From: Rhodoplanes sp. Z2-YC6860
GTDB lineage: Bacteria > Pseudomonadota > Alphaproteobacteria > Rhizobiales > Xanthobacteraceae
Direction: 5' to 3'
Length of the DNA stretch: 64,000 bases
Assembly: GCF_001579845.1 (NCBI RefSeq)
Contig: NZ_CP007440.1
Span: 496,001 to 560,000 of the forward strand
A model generated the notes under the pieces. The model ran no database searches, had not been told where the DNA came from, and saw nothing but the letters and a program-made list of their open reading frames with translations. A program made the position numbers and the translations under genes. This document shows, piece by piece, positions 37,196 through 45,385 of the stretch (position 1 is its first letter; each line of letters begins with the position of its first letter).

Positions 37196-37969
37196 GTGAG
37201 GGGTGGTCACATCGCGCCGTCGATCGGGCTGGTCTGCATCGCAGTGATGTGGAGCGCATCCGTGCAGGCGCAGTCGCTCCGAAGCGAGCAGCGCCCGGCT
37301 GAGCCGCGCGCGGTTATCGAGCTCTTCACCAGCCAAGGCTGCTCGTCGTGTCCTCCCGCCGACAAGCTCATTGCCGAATATGCCCGCGATCCCTCGGTGA
37401 TCGCGCTGAGTCTTGCGGTCGATTATTGGGACTACCTCGGCTGGAAGGACACGCTGGCGATGTCCGGCCATTCCAACCGGCAGCGCGCTTACGCCAAGGC
37501 CCGCGGCGACCGTCAGGTCTACACGCCGCAGGCGGTGATCGACGGTGCACAGCACGCGCTCGGCAGCGACAAGGGCGCAATCGAGCGCGCGATCAAGCAG
37601 GTGCATGAGCAGTCGCGGGGCGCGCTGGCCTTGCCGGTAACGCTGCAGCGCTCTGGCGATAAGCTCAACGTGATGGTGGCAGCGAGCGAGAACGAGAAGG
37701 GGCCGGCTGAAGTCTGGCTCTGTCCGATCACCAAGGCCGTTTCAGTTACCATCGCGCGCGGTGAGAACACCGGCAACACATTCACCTACAACAACGTGGT
37801 CCGTCGCTGGATCAAGCTCGGCGACTGGACCGGCAAGGCCGAGACCTACAGCGTGCCGGTGGCCGATTTTCAGAACGGCAGCATCGACAGCGCAGCCGTG
37901 CTCGTGCAGAGCGGCGTCGCCAGCGCACCGAAAGTGATGCTGGGCGCGGCGCAGCTCGCGATTCGCTGA
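37196..37969 (+). CDS. DUF1223 family exported thioredoxin-like protein
   Basis: A 257-residue protein with a Sec signal peptide (about residues 1-25, ending SVQAQS). The DUF1223 block VIELFTSQGCSSCPPADKLI holds a CxxC pair (about residues 50-53), as in thioredoxin folds, followed by VDYWDYLGWKD and the VYTPQAVIDG segment. The family is periplasmic and uncharacterised; a redox role is inferred from the CSSC motif only. The GTG start at 37196 follows a strong aaggaggtcgcc ribosome-binding site. Confidence 0.85.
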   Translation: MRGGHIAPSIGLVCIAVMWSASVQAQSLRSEQRPAEPRAVIELFTSQGCSSCPPADKLIAEYARDPSVIALSLAVDYWDYLGWKDTLAMSGHSNRQRAYAKARGDRQVYTPQAVIDGAQHALGSDKGAIERAIKQVHEQSRGALALPVTLQRSGDKLNVMVAASENEKGPAEVWLCPITKAVSVTIARGENTGNTFTYNNVVRRWIKLGDWTGKAETYSVPVADFQNGSIDSAAVLVQSGVASAPKVMLGAAQLAIR

Positions 37970-38078
37970 AAATTTTCCAGCAAGCTGAAGCGATCCTCGC
38001 AGCATAGCTGTCCGGACGACGGCACCGCTTCGCCAGCCGGTATCTCACGCATCCCCGTCGTGGCGCGAAGCACGGCGC

Positions 38079-38210
38079 AAAAAAAGGCCGGCGGTTAAGC
38101 CGGCCTTGAAGCGTTGGGGGATTGAACCTTACGAAACAACTGGCCCGGTCCGCTCAAGCCCCGGGGGGCTGGGGGGCTGAGGAATCCGGTGCTCTCGCGA
38201 GACCGGGCCT
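38079..38210 (-). ncRNA. Candidate small RNA with its own terminator
   Basis: On the minus strand the region folds into three compact stems: CCGGTCTC-gcga-GAGcACCGG (a GNRA-like loop), CTCAGCCCC paired with GGGGCtTGAG around a C-rich loop, and the terminator AAGGCCGGC-ttaacc-GCCGGCCTT followed directly by TTTTT. An outer pairing GGCCCGGTC / GACCGGGCC (38142-38150 with 38201-38209) is an alternative fold. -10-like TATAGT and TAGAAT lie just upstream; no clear -35. Both flanking genes are on the plus strand, so this terminator serves neither. No long frame is present. The class is not recognised. The rest of the 422-bp gap (37970-38078 and 38232-38391) shows nothing further. Confidence 0.5.
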
Positions 38211-38391
38211 GAGGCAACTATAGGCATTCTAACTGTCAGCAGGGCGGGGGCCTGACCGAAATTGGGCAGCAATATGATTTCTCTAACGAATCCGTGAGGC
38301 CGGCCGAGCGACATATCGTGTCGCATAAGCCCTTGCCGTCATTGGGTTCTGGCGCAATCATGAAGCTGAAACGATAGCAAGGAGGCGCCGC

Positions 38392-38757
38392 ATGACCCCC
38401 GGCGAAAGCGATCCAAGCGAGATTTTCGGGGGCGCCTCCGTGACGGCGGCCCCCGTGAGCCGGGTGACCTTCGACCGGCGCGAACTTGACCGTATCTTCG
38501 GCCTCTATGGCCGCATGGTTGCAGCTGGCGAATGGCGCGATTACGCGATTGATTTTCTCAAGGACCGAGCCGTGTTTTCGGTGTTCCGTCGCTCCGCGGA
38601 AGTGCCGATCTACCGCATCGAGAAAAATCCCAAGCTTGCGCGCAAGCAGGGCGCCTACAGCGTGGTGTCGGCGACGGGTTTGATCATGCGCCGCGGGCAG
38701 GAGCTCGATCGCGTGCTGCGCGTGCTCGACAAAGGTCCGAGCCTCGTCGCGGTGTAA
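38392..38757 (+). CDS. DUF2794 family protein
   Basis: A 121-residue cytosolic protein of the alphaproteobacterial DUF2794 family. The N-terminal 20 residues are variable; the core has VTFDRRELDRIFGLYGRMVAAGEWRDYAIDF and a C-terminal PIYRIEKNPKLARKQGAYSVVSATG block. The family has no known function. An aaggaggcgccgc ribosome-binding region precedes the ATG. The small-RNA candidate lies upstream on the opposite strand; repeat family A copy 2 follows immediately. Confidence 0.87.
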   Translation: MTPGESDPSEIFGGASVTAAPVSRVTFDRRELDRIFGLYGRMVAAGEWRDYAIDFLKDRAVFSVFRRSAEVPIYRIEKNPKLARKQGAYSVVSATGLIMRRGQELDRVLRVLDKGPSLVAV

Positions 38758-38762
38758 CCGTC

Positions 38763-38837
38763 CGTCATTCCGGGTTCGCTCCATAGCGCGTCGAAGACGC
38801 GCGTGAACGCGCGGGTGCGCGAGCGCTCCGGAATGAC
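38763..38837. repeat. Palindromic intergenic repeat, family A, copy 2
   Basis: Bounded by cgtcattccgg (38763) and ccggaatgac (38828-38837), with the internal core catagcgcgtcg...acgcgcgt shared with the longer copy at 3287-3421. It lies between the convergent DUF2794 and GNAT genes and lacks the second stem of copy 1. Confidence 0.75.
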
Positions 38838-38845
38838 ATTGATGC

Positions 38846-39370
38846 TCACGGCTTGGTCGTCGCGCCGGGGCCGAGGTCGCGCTGCATCAGCACGGTGTCG
38901 AGCCAGCGGCCGAACTTGAAGCCGACGTTTTCGACATTTCCCACGTGCCGGAAGCCGAGTGCGCGATGCACCTCGATCGAGGGGGTCTGCGCCGAATCGC
39001 CGATCACCGCGATCATCTGGCGAAAGCCCGTCCGTTCGCATTCCTCGATCAGCCGCTTGAGCAGCGCGCGGCCTACGCCGCGGCGCCGCGCGGTGGGATC
39101 GATATAGATCGAATCCTCAACGGTGAAGCGATAAGCCGGCCGCGGACGATAAAGGCCCGCATAGGCATAGCCCGCGAACGACCCGCCGATCTCGGCCGCG
39201 AGATAGGGAAAGTCGCCGTCCAGTAGCGCCGTCATGCGGCGCGTCATCTCGGCTTCGTCGGGCGGCTCGAGCTCGAAGGTCGCGGTGCCGTTTTGCACGG
39301 CGTGGGCGTAGATGCGGGTGATCGAGGGGATGTCGGCGGGCGTCGCCGGGCGGATCGTGACGTCGGTCAT
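38846..39370 (-). CDS. GNAT N-acetyltransferase, phosphinothricin-acetyltransferase-like
   Basis: A 174-residue GNAT enzyme. It opens TIRPATPADIPSITRIYAHAV, as in the Pat/Bar and MnaT group, and has the acetyl-CoA loop DPTARRRGVGRALLKRLIEE near residue 100, then GFRQMIAVIGDSAQTPSIEVHRALGF. Such enzymes N-acetylate small amines (methionine sulfone, phosphinothricin or amino acids); the substrate here is unknown. The start at 39370 fits. It stands alone between repeat family A and a terminator for the Bax-inhibitor gene. Confidence 0.88.
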   Translation of the reverse strand: MTDVTIRPATPADIPSITRIYAHAVQNGTATFELEPPDEAEMTRRMTALLDGDFPYLAAEIGGSFAGYAYAGLYRPRPAYRFTVEDSIYIDPTARRRGVGRALLKRLIEECERTGFRQMIAVIGDSAQTPSIEVHRALGFRHVGNVENVGFKFGRWLDTVLMQRDLGPGATTKP

Positions 39371-39390
39371 TTCGCGATCGTAGCAAAGCT

Positions 39391-39422
39391 GAAAAGAAAA
39401 CGCCCCGGCTATTGGCCGGGGC
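39391..39422 (-). terminator. Terminator after the first Bax-inhibitor-1 gene
   Basis: The stem cgccccggc / gccggggcg (39401-39422) is preceded on the plus strand by gaaaagaaaa, which is TTTTCTTTTC after the stem on the minus strand. It lies 27 bp past the stop of the gene at 39449. Confidence 0.85.
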
Positions 39423-39448
39423 GTGCATTGCGTTGACCTGTTGGTCGC

Positions 39449-40204
39449 TTAGCGGCGGTCGCCCACCAGGCGCAGCAGCATCATGAACAGGTTGATGAAG
39501 TCGAGGTAGAGCGACAGCGCGCCCATCACGGCCTTGCGGCCGAGCGTGCCGTCGTCATCCATCGAGCTGTACATCTCCTTGATCCGCTGGGTGTCGTAGG
39601 CGGTGAGGCCCGCGAAGATGCCGACGCCAATCACCGAGATCACCCACTGCAATCCGCTCGAATGCAGGAAGATGTTGACCAGGCTCGCGATGATGATGCC
39701 GAACAGGCCCATCATCAGGAACGAGCCCATCGGCGAAAGATCGCGCTGGGTGGTGTAGCCGTAGAGGCTCAGCGCGCCGAACGAGGCGGCTGAGACGAAG
39801 AACACCCGTGTGATCGACGCGCCGGTGTAGACCAGGAAGATCGACGACGTGGTGACGCCGATCAGGGCGGCATAGAGCATGAACAGCCCCAGCGCCGTCG
39901 TGTATTGCATCGACTGGATGCGGAAGCTGATGAAGAACACCAGCCCCAGCGTGGCGAGCAGAAGTACGATCAAGGCGGGGCCGCTGAAGATCGACTGGCC
40001 GAACGCCGTCAGGCCGATGATCTTGCCGGCGGCGTCCGTGCTGACCGCGGCGTTGAACGTCGCATAGGCCACCACACCGGTGAGCGCCACGGCGGCAGCC
40101 ATGTAGTTGTAGACGCGGATCATGTAGGCGCGCAGGCCTGCGTCCACCGCGGCGGTCTGGCCGACGTAGCCGCGGGGCGCCGTGTTCCATCTGGAGTCCG
40201 ACAT
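39449..40204 (-). CDS. Bax inhibitor-1/YccA family membrane protein (first paralogue)
   Basis: A 251-residue membrane protein with seven predicted helices of the BI-1 (TMBIM) family. It opens MSDSRWNTAPRGYVGQTAAVDAGLRAYM. The conserved GYTTQRDLSPMGSFLMMGLFGIIIASL block and the C-terminal YDTQRIKEMYSS, LSLYLDFINLFMMLLRLVG are present. Bacterial relatives (YccA, YbhL) interact with FtsH or conduct calcium; the role here is unknown. Its own terminator lies downstream. A second, related gene follows 207 bp upstream on the same strand. Confidence 0.9.
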   Translation of the reverse strand: MSDSRWNTAPRGYVGQTAAVDAGLRAYMIRVYNYMAAAVALTGVVAYATFNAAVSTDAAGKIIGLTAFGQSIFSGPALIVLLLATLGLVFFISFRIQSMQYTTALGLFMLYAALIGVTTSSIFLVYTGASITRVFFVSAASFGALSLYGYTTQRDLSPMGSFLMMGLFGIIIASLVNIFLHSSGLQWVISVIGVGIFAGLTAYDTQRIKEMYSSMDDDGTLGRKAVMGALSLYLDFINLFMMLLRLVGDRR

Positions 40205-40347
40205 TGAAGTTCCCTTCGGTGTCCCGGACCGAGCCGGGTCTCTCATGGCCTGCCGGAACGCCGGCAGGCCGTCTCGGTGCAGAATCTAGTGGACCGGAGC
40301 CTTTTCCGCCAGATCGCTGCAGTCGTGGTTACGGATTGTTTAGCCCG

Positions 40348-40380
40348 TAAAAAAGGCCCCGGCGTGATACCGGGGCCTTT
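40348..40380 (-). terminator. Terminator after the second Bax-inhibitor-1 gene
   Basis: The stem aaaggccccgg / ccggggccttt encloses cgtgata; on the minus strand it is followed by a T-run (gcccgtaaaaaa on the plus strand), 31 bp past the stop at 40412. Confidence 0.85.
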
Positions 40381-40411
40381 CGCCTTGGCGGCGTTTTGCC
40401 GCGATTTCGGC

Positions 40412-41236
40412 TTACTCCTCGCGCTGGCCGAGCAACTGCAGCAGCAGCGTGAACAGGTTGATGAAGTTAAGGTAAAGCGACAGCGCGCCGATGATCGCCG
40501 AGCGCTCCTGGGTGTCGCCGTCCATGGCGCCGTAGAGGTATTCGGCCTTCAGCCGCTGGGTGTCCCAGGCGGTGAGGCCTGCAAACACCAGCACGCCGAT
40601 GATCGAGATCACGGTCTGCAGCATCTGGCTCTGCGTGAACAGGTTCACCAGGCCCGCCAGGATGATGCCGAACAGGCCCATCATCAGGAACGAACCCATC
40701 GCCGTCAGGTCGCGCTGCGTGGTGTAGCCGTAGAGGGTCAGCGCGCCGAACGAAGCCGCGGTGATGAAGAACACCCGCACGATCGAGGTCTGGGTGAACA
40801 CCATGAATACGGTGGCGAGCGAAACGCCAACCAGCGCCGCGTAGATCCAGAACACGATCTGTGCGGTGGCCGGCCGCATCCGCTCGATGCCGAAGCCGAG
40901 CAGGAACACCACCGCCAGTGGCGCGAACATGACCACCCATTTCATGTACGTGCCAAACAGGAAGAACCCGATCGGCGTCAGGAACACGTTGTTGCCGATT
41001 CGGGCAGGCACTTCCGCGCCGGCGCGGATGACCTTCGCGGCCGCCGACATCTCGCCGGTCACTGAGATCATGTAGATGCCAAGCGCAGCCAAGCCGGTGA
41101 TGGCCAAGCCGAGCGCCATGTAGTTGTAGATGCGCAGCATGTAGGCCCGCAGCCCTTCGTCGACGGCGACGGAGCCGGCTTGGCCCATCGTCCGCCCGAA
41201 CGGCGCGGTAGCAACATTACGGTCGTAGTCCGACAT
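40412..41236 (-). CDS. Bax inhibitor-1/YccA family membrane protein (second paralogue)
   Basis: A 274-residue paralogue of the gene at 39449-40204. Shared blocks include the opening DEGLRAYMLRIYNYMALG, SFGALTLYGYTTQRDL-TAMGSFLMMGLFG and the C-terminal LSLYLNFINLFTLLLQLLG. An insertion of about 20 residues after helix two (AAAKVIRAGAEVPARIG) distinguishes it. The two genes are tandem, each followed by its own terminator, so they arose by duplication but are separately expressed. The start at 41236 fits; an upstream ATG at 41251 is possible. Confidence 0.9.
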   Translation of the reverse strand: MSDYDRNVATAPFGRTMGQAGSVAVDEGLRAYMLRIYNYMALGLAITGLAALGIYMISVTGEMSAAAKVIRAGAEVPARIGNNVFLTPIGFFLFGTYMKWVVMFAPLAVVFLLGFGIERMRPATAQIVFWIYAALVGVSLATVFMVFTQTSIVRVFFITAASFGALTLYGYTTQRDLTAMGSFLMMGLFGIILAGLVNLFTQSQMLQTVISIIGVLVFAGLTAWDTQRLKAEYLYGAMDGDTQERSAIIGALSLYLNFINLFTLLLQLLGQREE

Positions 41237-41433
41237 CGTCGAAACCCCCATGTTGTCGAACGTTTGCCTCAGGTGATCGCGCGCATCGGCGCAGAACTTT
41301 CGGATGCAGACCGTTGCGCGCGACCGACTTGCAGGTAGGTATAACACACCGCGTCGCAACCGGTCGTGCGGCGTAAGGTATTGAAATAATTTGCCGATTA
41401 CGCGACGCTTTGACGCAATGCAACAGCAGTGCG

Positions 41434-43989
41434 TCACAAATTCCTGAGCACCGTCGCGGGCTTATGACCGAGCGCGCTGAACGTGCCGGCGAGCCCCAAC
41501 GCCACGGTGACAACGAGTGCGCCAAATGCCGCACCCGCTGCAGGCCCAGGCAGCCAGGTGAAATTCAGGTTCATCACTTTTGTGACGACGACCCAAGCTG
41601 CGATCGAACCGGCGCCGACCCCGAAGAATGCAGTGACTGCGCCGAGCAGCAGGTATTCCAGCGCATAGGCGCCGATGAGCTTGCCGCGCGTCGCGCCGAG
41701 CGTCTTCAACACCACCGCGTCGTAGATTCGGTCGCGGTGGCCGGCGTCGAGCGCGCCGCCGAGCACCAGCACCGCGGAGAGCAACGCCACGAGGCTCGCC
41801 CCGCGAATCGCGAGAATGAGATTGCTGACGATGTTCCCCACCGCCTCGATGGCGTCCTTGACGCGCACCGTGGTCACCGCGGGAAATGTCTCGCCCACAG
41901 CCTTGAGCAGAGTTGTTTCTTGCGCGGTCGTGCTGCCGCCCGGATAGCTCAGCGTGGCAATGTCGGTGTGCGGCGCGCCGGCAAAGGCGCTGGGCGGGAA
42001 CACCAGCACGAAGTTGATGCCGAGATTCTCCCAATGCACCGTGCGGAGGTTGGCGATCTCCGCCGTGATGTTGCGGCCGAGCACGTTGACGGTGATCGGA
42101 TCGCCGATCTTCAGCTTGAGACCTTCGGCGATGCGCTTTTCCATCGAGACCAGCGGCGGGCCTTTGTAGTCGGCCGGCCACCACGTCCCCTCGACCACGG
42201 TCGAGCCGCGCGGCACGTCGGTTGCAAAGGTGATGCCGCGGTCGCTTTGCAGCACCCATTCGGCATCCGGCTTGGCCTTGAGGTCATCGGCTTTGATGCC
42301 CGCAGCCGACATGATGCGGCCGCGCAGCATTGGCACGCGCTCCAGCGTGGCCGTGGGCGCCTGCTGGTGGATGAACGCGTCGAAGCGTTGGGATTCGGCC
42401 GATTGAATATCGAGGAAGTAGAAGGACGGCACCTTGTCGGGCAATGCCCCCTCGATCTGCCGGCGCAGATTGCCGTCGATCTCGATCACGGTGACGAGCA
42501 GCGCCAGCCCAAGCCCGAGCGACAGCACCACGGTCGGCGTGAGCGCGCCCGGCCGGTGCATGTTGGCGATGGCAAGCCGCAGCGCCGTCGAGTTGACGCG
42601 CGGCAGCCGTCGCGCGATCGCCATCAAGAGCAAAGCCACAGCCTGCAGCGTGACGAACACCGCCGCCGACGCGCCGACGAAAATCAGCGCGATCTTGCGA
42701 TCGAAAGCCAGGAACGTCGCCACTGCGACCAGCGCTGCGATCACCAGCAGCGTTGCGAAAATATAGCGCCGCCGCGGCCAGCGGCCGTCCAGCGCGACCG
42801 CGTCGCGAAACAGCGCCGAGACCGGTACGTCGTGAGCACGGCCAAGCGGCCACAGCGCGAAGGCGAGCGCCGTGAGCAGGCCATAACCGAAGGCCAGCGC
42901 CAGTTCGTCCGGCTGCAAGGCCGGCGCGATCGGCAGCGGAATGATTGCGCCGAAGGCGGCGGCGATGGCGAACGGCAATGCCGCGCCGAGCACCAGCCCG
43001 ATCACCGCGCCGGCCGCCGACAGCACCAGCACTTGCGAGAGATAAATCGAAAACACCCGGCCGCCGGTTGCGCCCATGGCTTTGAGCGTCGCGATGGTGT
43101 CGCGCTTTCGGTCGATATGGCTCTTCACGGCGTTGGCGACGCCGACGCCGCCGACGAGCAGCGCAGTGAGGCCGACCAGCGTCAGGAACTGCGTGAAGCG
43201 TTCGACATTGCGTTCGAGCGCCGGCGACGCGTTGTTCCGGTTGCGGATCTGCCAGCCGGCATCGGGAAGCTCGCGGCCTGCCGCGGCGGTGACGGCCTTC
43301 ACGGCGCGGTCGCTCGGGTCGGACATTCTCAAGCGGTAATTCCAACGCACCAGGCTGCCGGGCACCAAGAGCCCGGTGGCGCGAAGCGCATCCTGGCTGA
43401 GAATGATGCGCGGGCCGAAGCCTATGCCGCTCGCGAGCTTGTCCGGCTCGCTCTGGATCACCGCGGTGACTTCTATAATGGCGTTGCCGATCGTCAGCTG
43501 TGCGCCGCGCTCGAGATTGAGCCGGGTCAGAAGTGTGGGATCGACGGCCGCGCCGAACACGCCGTCGTGCTGTGCCATCGCGCGCTCGAGCGGCATGTCG
43601 GGTTCGAGCGCAATCTTGCCGTACAGCGGATAGAAGGCGTCGACCGCCTTCAGTTCGACGAGCGCGCGTTGTCCGCCGGCCGTTGCCATCGCCCGCATGG
43701 TGGCGTTGGCCGAGACCTGCCCATGGCTTTGAAGGAAGCGCCGCTCGGCGTCGTTGACCTCGCGATGGATCAGGATGAACGACAGATCGCCGCCCAGGAT
43801 CACCTGGCCCTGGCGATCGATGCCGTCGCTGAGGCTCTTCGAGAACGACCCGACGCCTGCGATCGCCATCACGCCGAGCGCGATGCAGGCGACGAAGATG
43901 CGAAAGCCGTGCAGCCCGCCGCGCAATTCGCGAAGCGCAAAGCGCAGTGGGCTGAACGGCGTCGAGATGGTCGGCGAGGCTAGGGTCAT
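41434..43989 (-). CDS. ABC exporter permease, YbbP-like (FtsX domains)
   Basis: An 851-residue membrane protein with two FtsX-type permease halves. It opens with an N-terminal helix (GFRIFVACIALGVMAIAGVGSFSKSL), a large periplasmic domain, a first helix set around residues 260-420, a second periplasmic domain and a C-terminal helix set (LVALLSAVLVLGGALDAGHRDRIYDAVVLKTLGATRGKL). Such permeases pair with a YbbA/LolD-like ATPase (44660-45385) that lies two genes away. The family acts in lipid or exported-protein handling. The start at 43989 gives the conserved opening. Confidence 0.88.
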   Translation of the reverse strand: MTLASPTISTPFSPLRFALRELRGGLHGFRIFVACIALGVMAIAGVGSFSKSLSDGIDRQGQVILGGDLSFILIHREVNDAERRFLQSHGQVSANATMRAMATAGGQRALVELKAVDAFYPLYGKIALEPDMPLERAMAQHDGVFGAAVDPTLLTRLNLERGAQLTIGNAIIEVTAVIQSEPDKLASGIGFGPRIILSQDALRATGLLVPGSLVRWNYRLRMSDPSDRAVKAVTAAAGRELPDAGWQIRNRNNASPALERNVERFTQFLTLVGLTALLVGGVGVANAVKSHIDRKRDTIATLKAMGATGGRVFSIYLSQVLVLSAAGAVIGLVLGAALPFAIAAAFGAIIPLPIAPALQPDELALAFGYGLLTALAFALWPLGRAHDVPVSALFRDAVALDGRWPRRRYIFATLLVIAALVAVATFLAFDRKIALIFVGASAAVFVTLQAVALLLMAIARRLPRVNSTALRLAIANMHRPGALTPTVVLSLGLGLALLVTVIEIDGNLRRQIEGALPDKVPSFYFLDIQSAESQRFDAFIHQQAPTATLERVPMLRGRIMSAAGIKADDLKAKPDAEWVLQSDRGITFATDVPRGSTVVEGTWWPADYKGPPLVSMEKRIAEGLKLKIGDPITVNVLGRNITAEIANLRTVHWENLGINFVLVFPPSAFAGAPHTDIATLSYPGGSTTAQETTLLKAVGETFPAVTTVRVKDAIEAVGNIVSNLILAIRGASLVALLSAVLVLGGALDAGHRDRIYDAVVLKTLGATRGKLIGAYALEYLLLGAVTAFFGVGAGSIAAWVVVTKVMNLNFTWLPGPAAGAAFGALVVTVALGLAGTFSALGHKPATVLRNL

Positions 43990-44005
43990 GAGGCCTTTTG
44001 GCTCA

Positions 44006-44653
44006 TCAGGCTTTCGGTGCGTAACGCGACAGAACGAGGTGGACTGGAAGGAACAGAATGAGAGGCAGGCCGATCATCATGCCGGCGAGCCAGACGTAGG
44101 GATGCACGAAGGTTTGCGCCACGGCGTCGCTCGGACCGTAGACATAGTTGATGTTGACCGGCTTGAGCCCCGCATTCGGATCGGGCGGCGGCATCAGGAA
44201 GAAGCAGACCAGCATCAGCACCCAGGCCAGCACGGTCCAGGCCGGAAAGCCGCGGCGGTCATAACCGAACGCCCAGACCAGATAGACCAGCAGCAACGGC
44301 AGCCAGCCGTGAAACAGCGACAGCCCGCGCAGGAACAGCGAGCTGTCGTGATTGAACATGTAGGCCGTCATGCCGACCAGCGAGACGCCGAAGAAGTTCA
44401 GCACGAAATCGACGACCCAGAGAGTCTGCGGCGCAAGAAGCCCGACCGCGCACATCGAGATCAGCAGCGGGCTTTCCAGCCAGAGGCCGGCGAGCGTCAG
44501 GAACAGCGAGATGTCGCAGAAGTAGAGGAAGTTGGTCGGGCCGTAATAGTACCAATAGACCGGCACCAGAACGAACATGAAGGCGGTGAAAACGAGTTTG
44601 AGCCAGAGCGGAACGCGGTTCGCAAACGGAACGACGATGTCCGTGGCGGCCAT
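44006..44653 (-). CDS. Polytopic membrane protein of unknown function
   Basis: A 215-residue membrane protein with about six hydrophobic segments (for example LVFTAFMFVLVPVYWYYYG and WTVLAWVLMLVCFFLMP) and short charged loops. Aromatic-rich, Tyr/Trp in the first helices. No named family recognised. It lies between the YbbA-like ATPase (6 bp away) and the YbbP-like permease (16 bp away), all on the minus strand, so it is cotranscribed with them. A role in the same exporter is an inference from position only. Confidence 0.7.
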   Translation of the reverse strand: MAATDIVVPFANRVPLWLKLVFTAFMFVLVPVYWYYYGPTNFLYFCDISLFLTLAGLWLESPLLISMCAVGLLAPQTLWVVDFVLNFFGVSLVGMTAYMFNHDSSLFLRGLSLFHGWLPLLLVYLVWAFGYDRRGFPAWTVLAWVLMLVCFFLMPPPDPNAGLKPVNINYVYGPSDAVAQTFVHPYVWLAGMMIGLPLILFLPVHLVLSRYAPKA

Positions 44654-44659
44654 ATAGGG

Positions 44660-45385
44660 CTATCCTGTGGTTGCGGCGACGGGTGAATTTTCGATCCGGC
44701 CCGAACGCAATCGGACGACGCGGTCGCAACGCTGGGCCAGAGCGTTGTCATGCGTCACGAGAATGAGCGTGGTGCCGCGTTCAACATGGCCGGCGAACAG
44801 AAGCTGGATGATCTGCTTGCCGGTGGCCTCATCGAGGTTGCCGGTGGGCTCGTCAGCGACCAGAATCGCAGGATCGGGCGCGAGCGCGCGCGCCAGTGCG
44901 ACCCGCTGCTGCTCGCCGCCGGAAAGCTGCGCCGGATAGTGGTGCAGGCGTTCGGCAAGACCGACCTTGGCCAGCTCGTCGCGCGCGCGCGTCTGCGCGT
45001 CGCCGTGGCCGGCGAGCTCGAGCGGCACCGCGACATTCTCCAGCGCCGTCATGGTCGGAATGAGGTGGAAGGATTGAAACACGATGCCGACATTGCGGCC
45101 TCGGAAGCGCGCCAGCGCGTCCTCGTCGAGTTTTCGCAGGTCGGAGCCCGCCACCATGATCTGCCCGCTGTCGGCCCGCTCCAGGCCAGCCAGCACCATC
45201 AGCAGCGTCGTCTTGCCCGAGCCTGACGGCCCGACCAGGCCGATTGCCTCACCGCGGCCTATATGAAGATTGATGTCTTTGAGAATATGGACACGGGCCG
45301 CATCGCGGCCGAGCGCAAGATTAACGCCGGAGAGCGAAATGGCAGGGCTAGACGCGGGCATCGCCGCATTCGAGGAGTCGTTCAT
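44660..45385 (-). CDS. ABC transporter ATPase, YbbA/LolD-like
   Basis: A 241-residue ABC ATPase. Walker A GPSGSGKTTLL near residue 51, Q-loop VFQSFHLIPTMTALENVAVPLEL, signature LSGGEQQRVALARAL near 150 and Walker B ILVADEPTGNLDE near 173, with the LolD/MacB-type NVAVPLEL block. It energises the FtsX-type permease at 41434. Its ATG (45385-45383) shares the palindrome CATG with the start of the divergent esterase gene. A tesA-ybbA-ybbP grouping is known in many proteobacteria. An in-frame ATG at 45361 is an alternative. Confidence 0.92.
   Translation of the reverse strand: MNDSSNAAMPASSPAISLSGVNLALGRDAARVHILKDINLHIGRGEAIGLVGPSGSGKTTLLMVLAGLERADSGQIMVAGSDLRKLDEDALARFRGRNVGIVFQSFHLIPTMTALENVAVPLELAGHGDAQTRARDELAKVGLAERLHHYPAQLSGGEQQRVALARALAPDPAILVADEPTGNLDEATGKQIIQLLFAGHVERGTTLILVTHDNALAQRCDRVVRLRSGRIENSPVAATTG

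Noticed and set aside
38118-38135. A tRNA T-arm-like word (ggttcaatcccc on the minus strand)
   Set aside because: No acceptor, D or anticodon stems fit around it, and the surrounding bases fold as the small-RNA candidate instead.
41410-43983. An 857-codon open frame on the plus strand opposite the YbbP-like permease
   Set aside because: It is rich in Arg/His/Glu without hydrophobic or domain structure, whereas the minus strand encodes a coherent FtsX-type permease. High-GC antisense frames of this type are frequent shadows.
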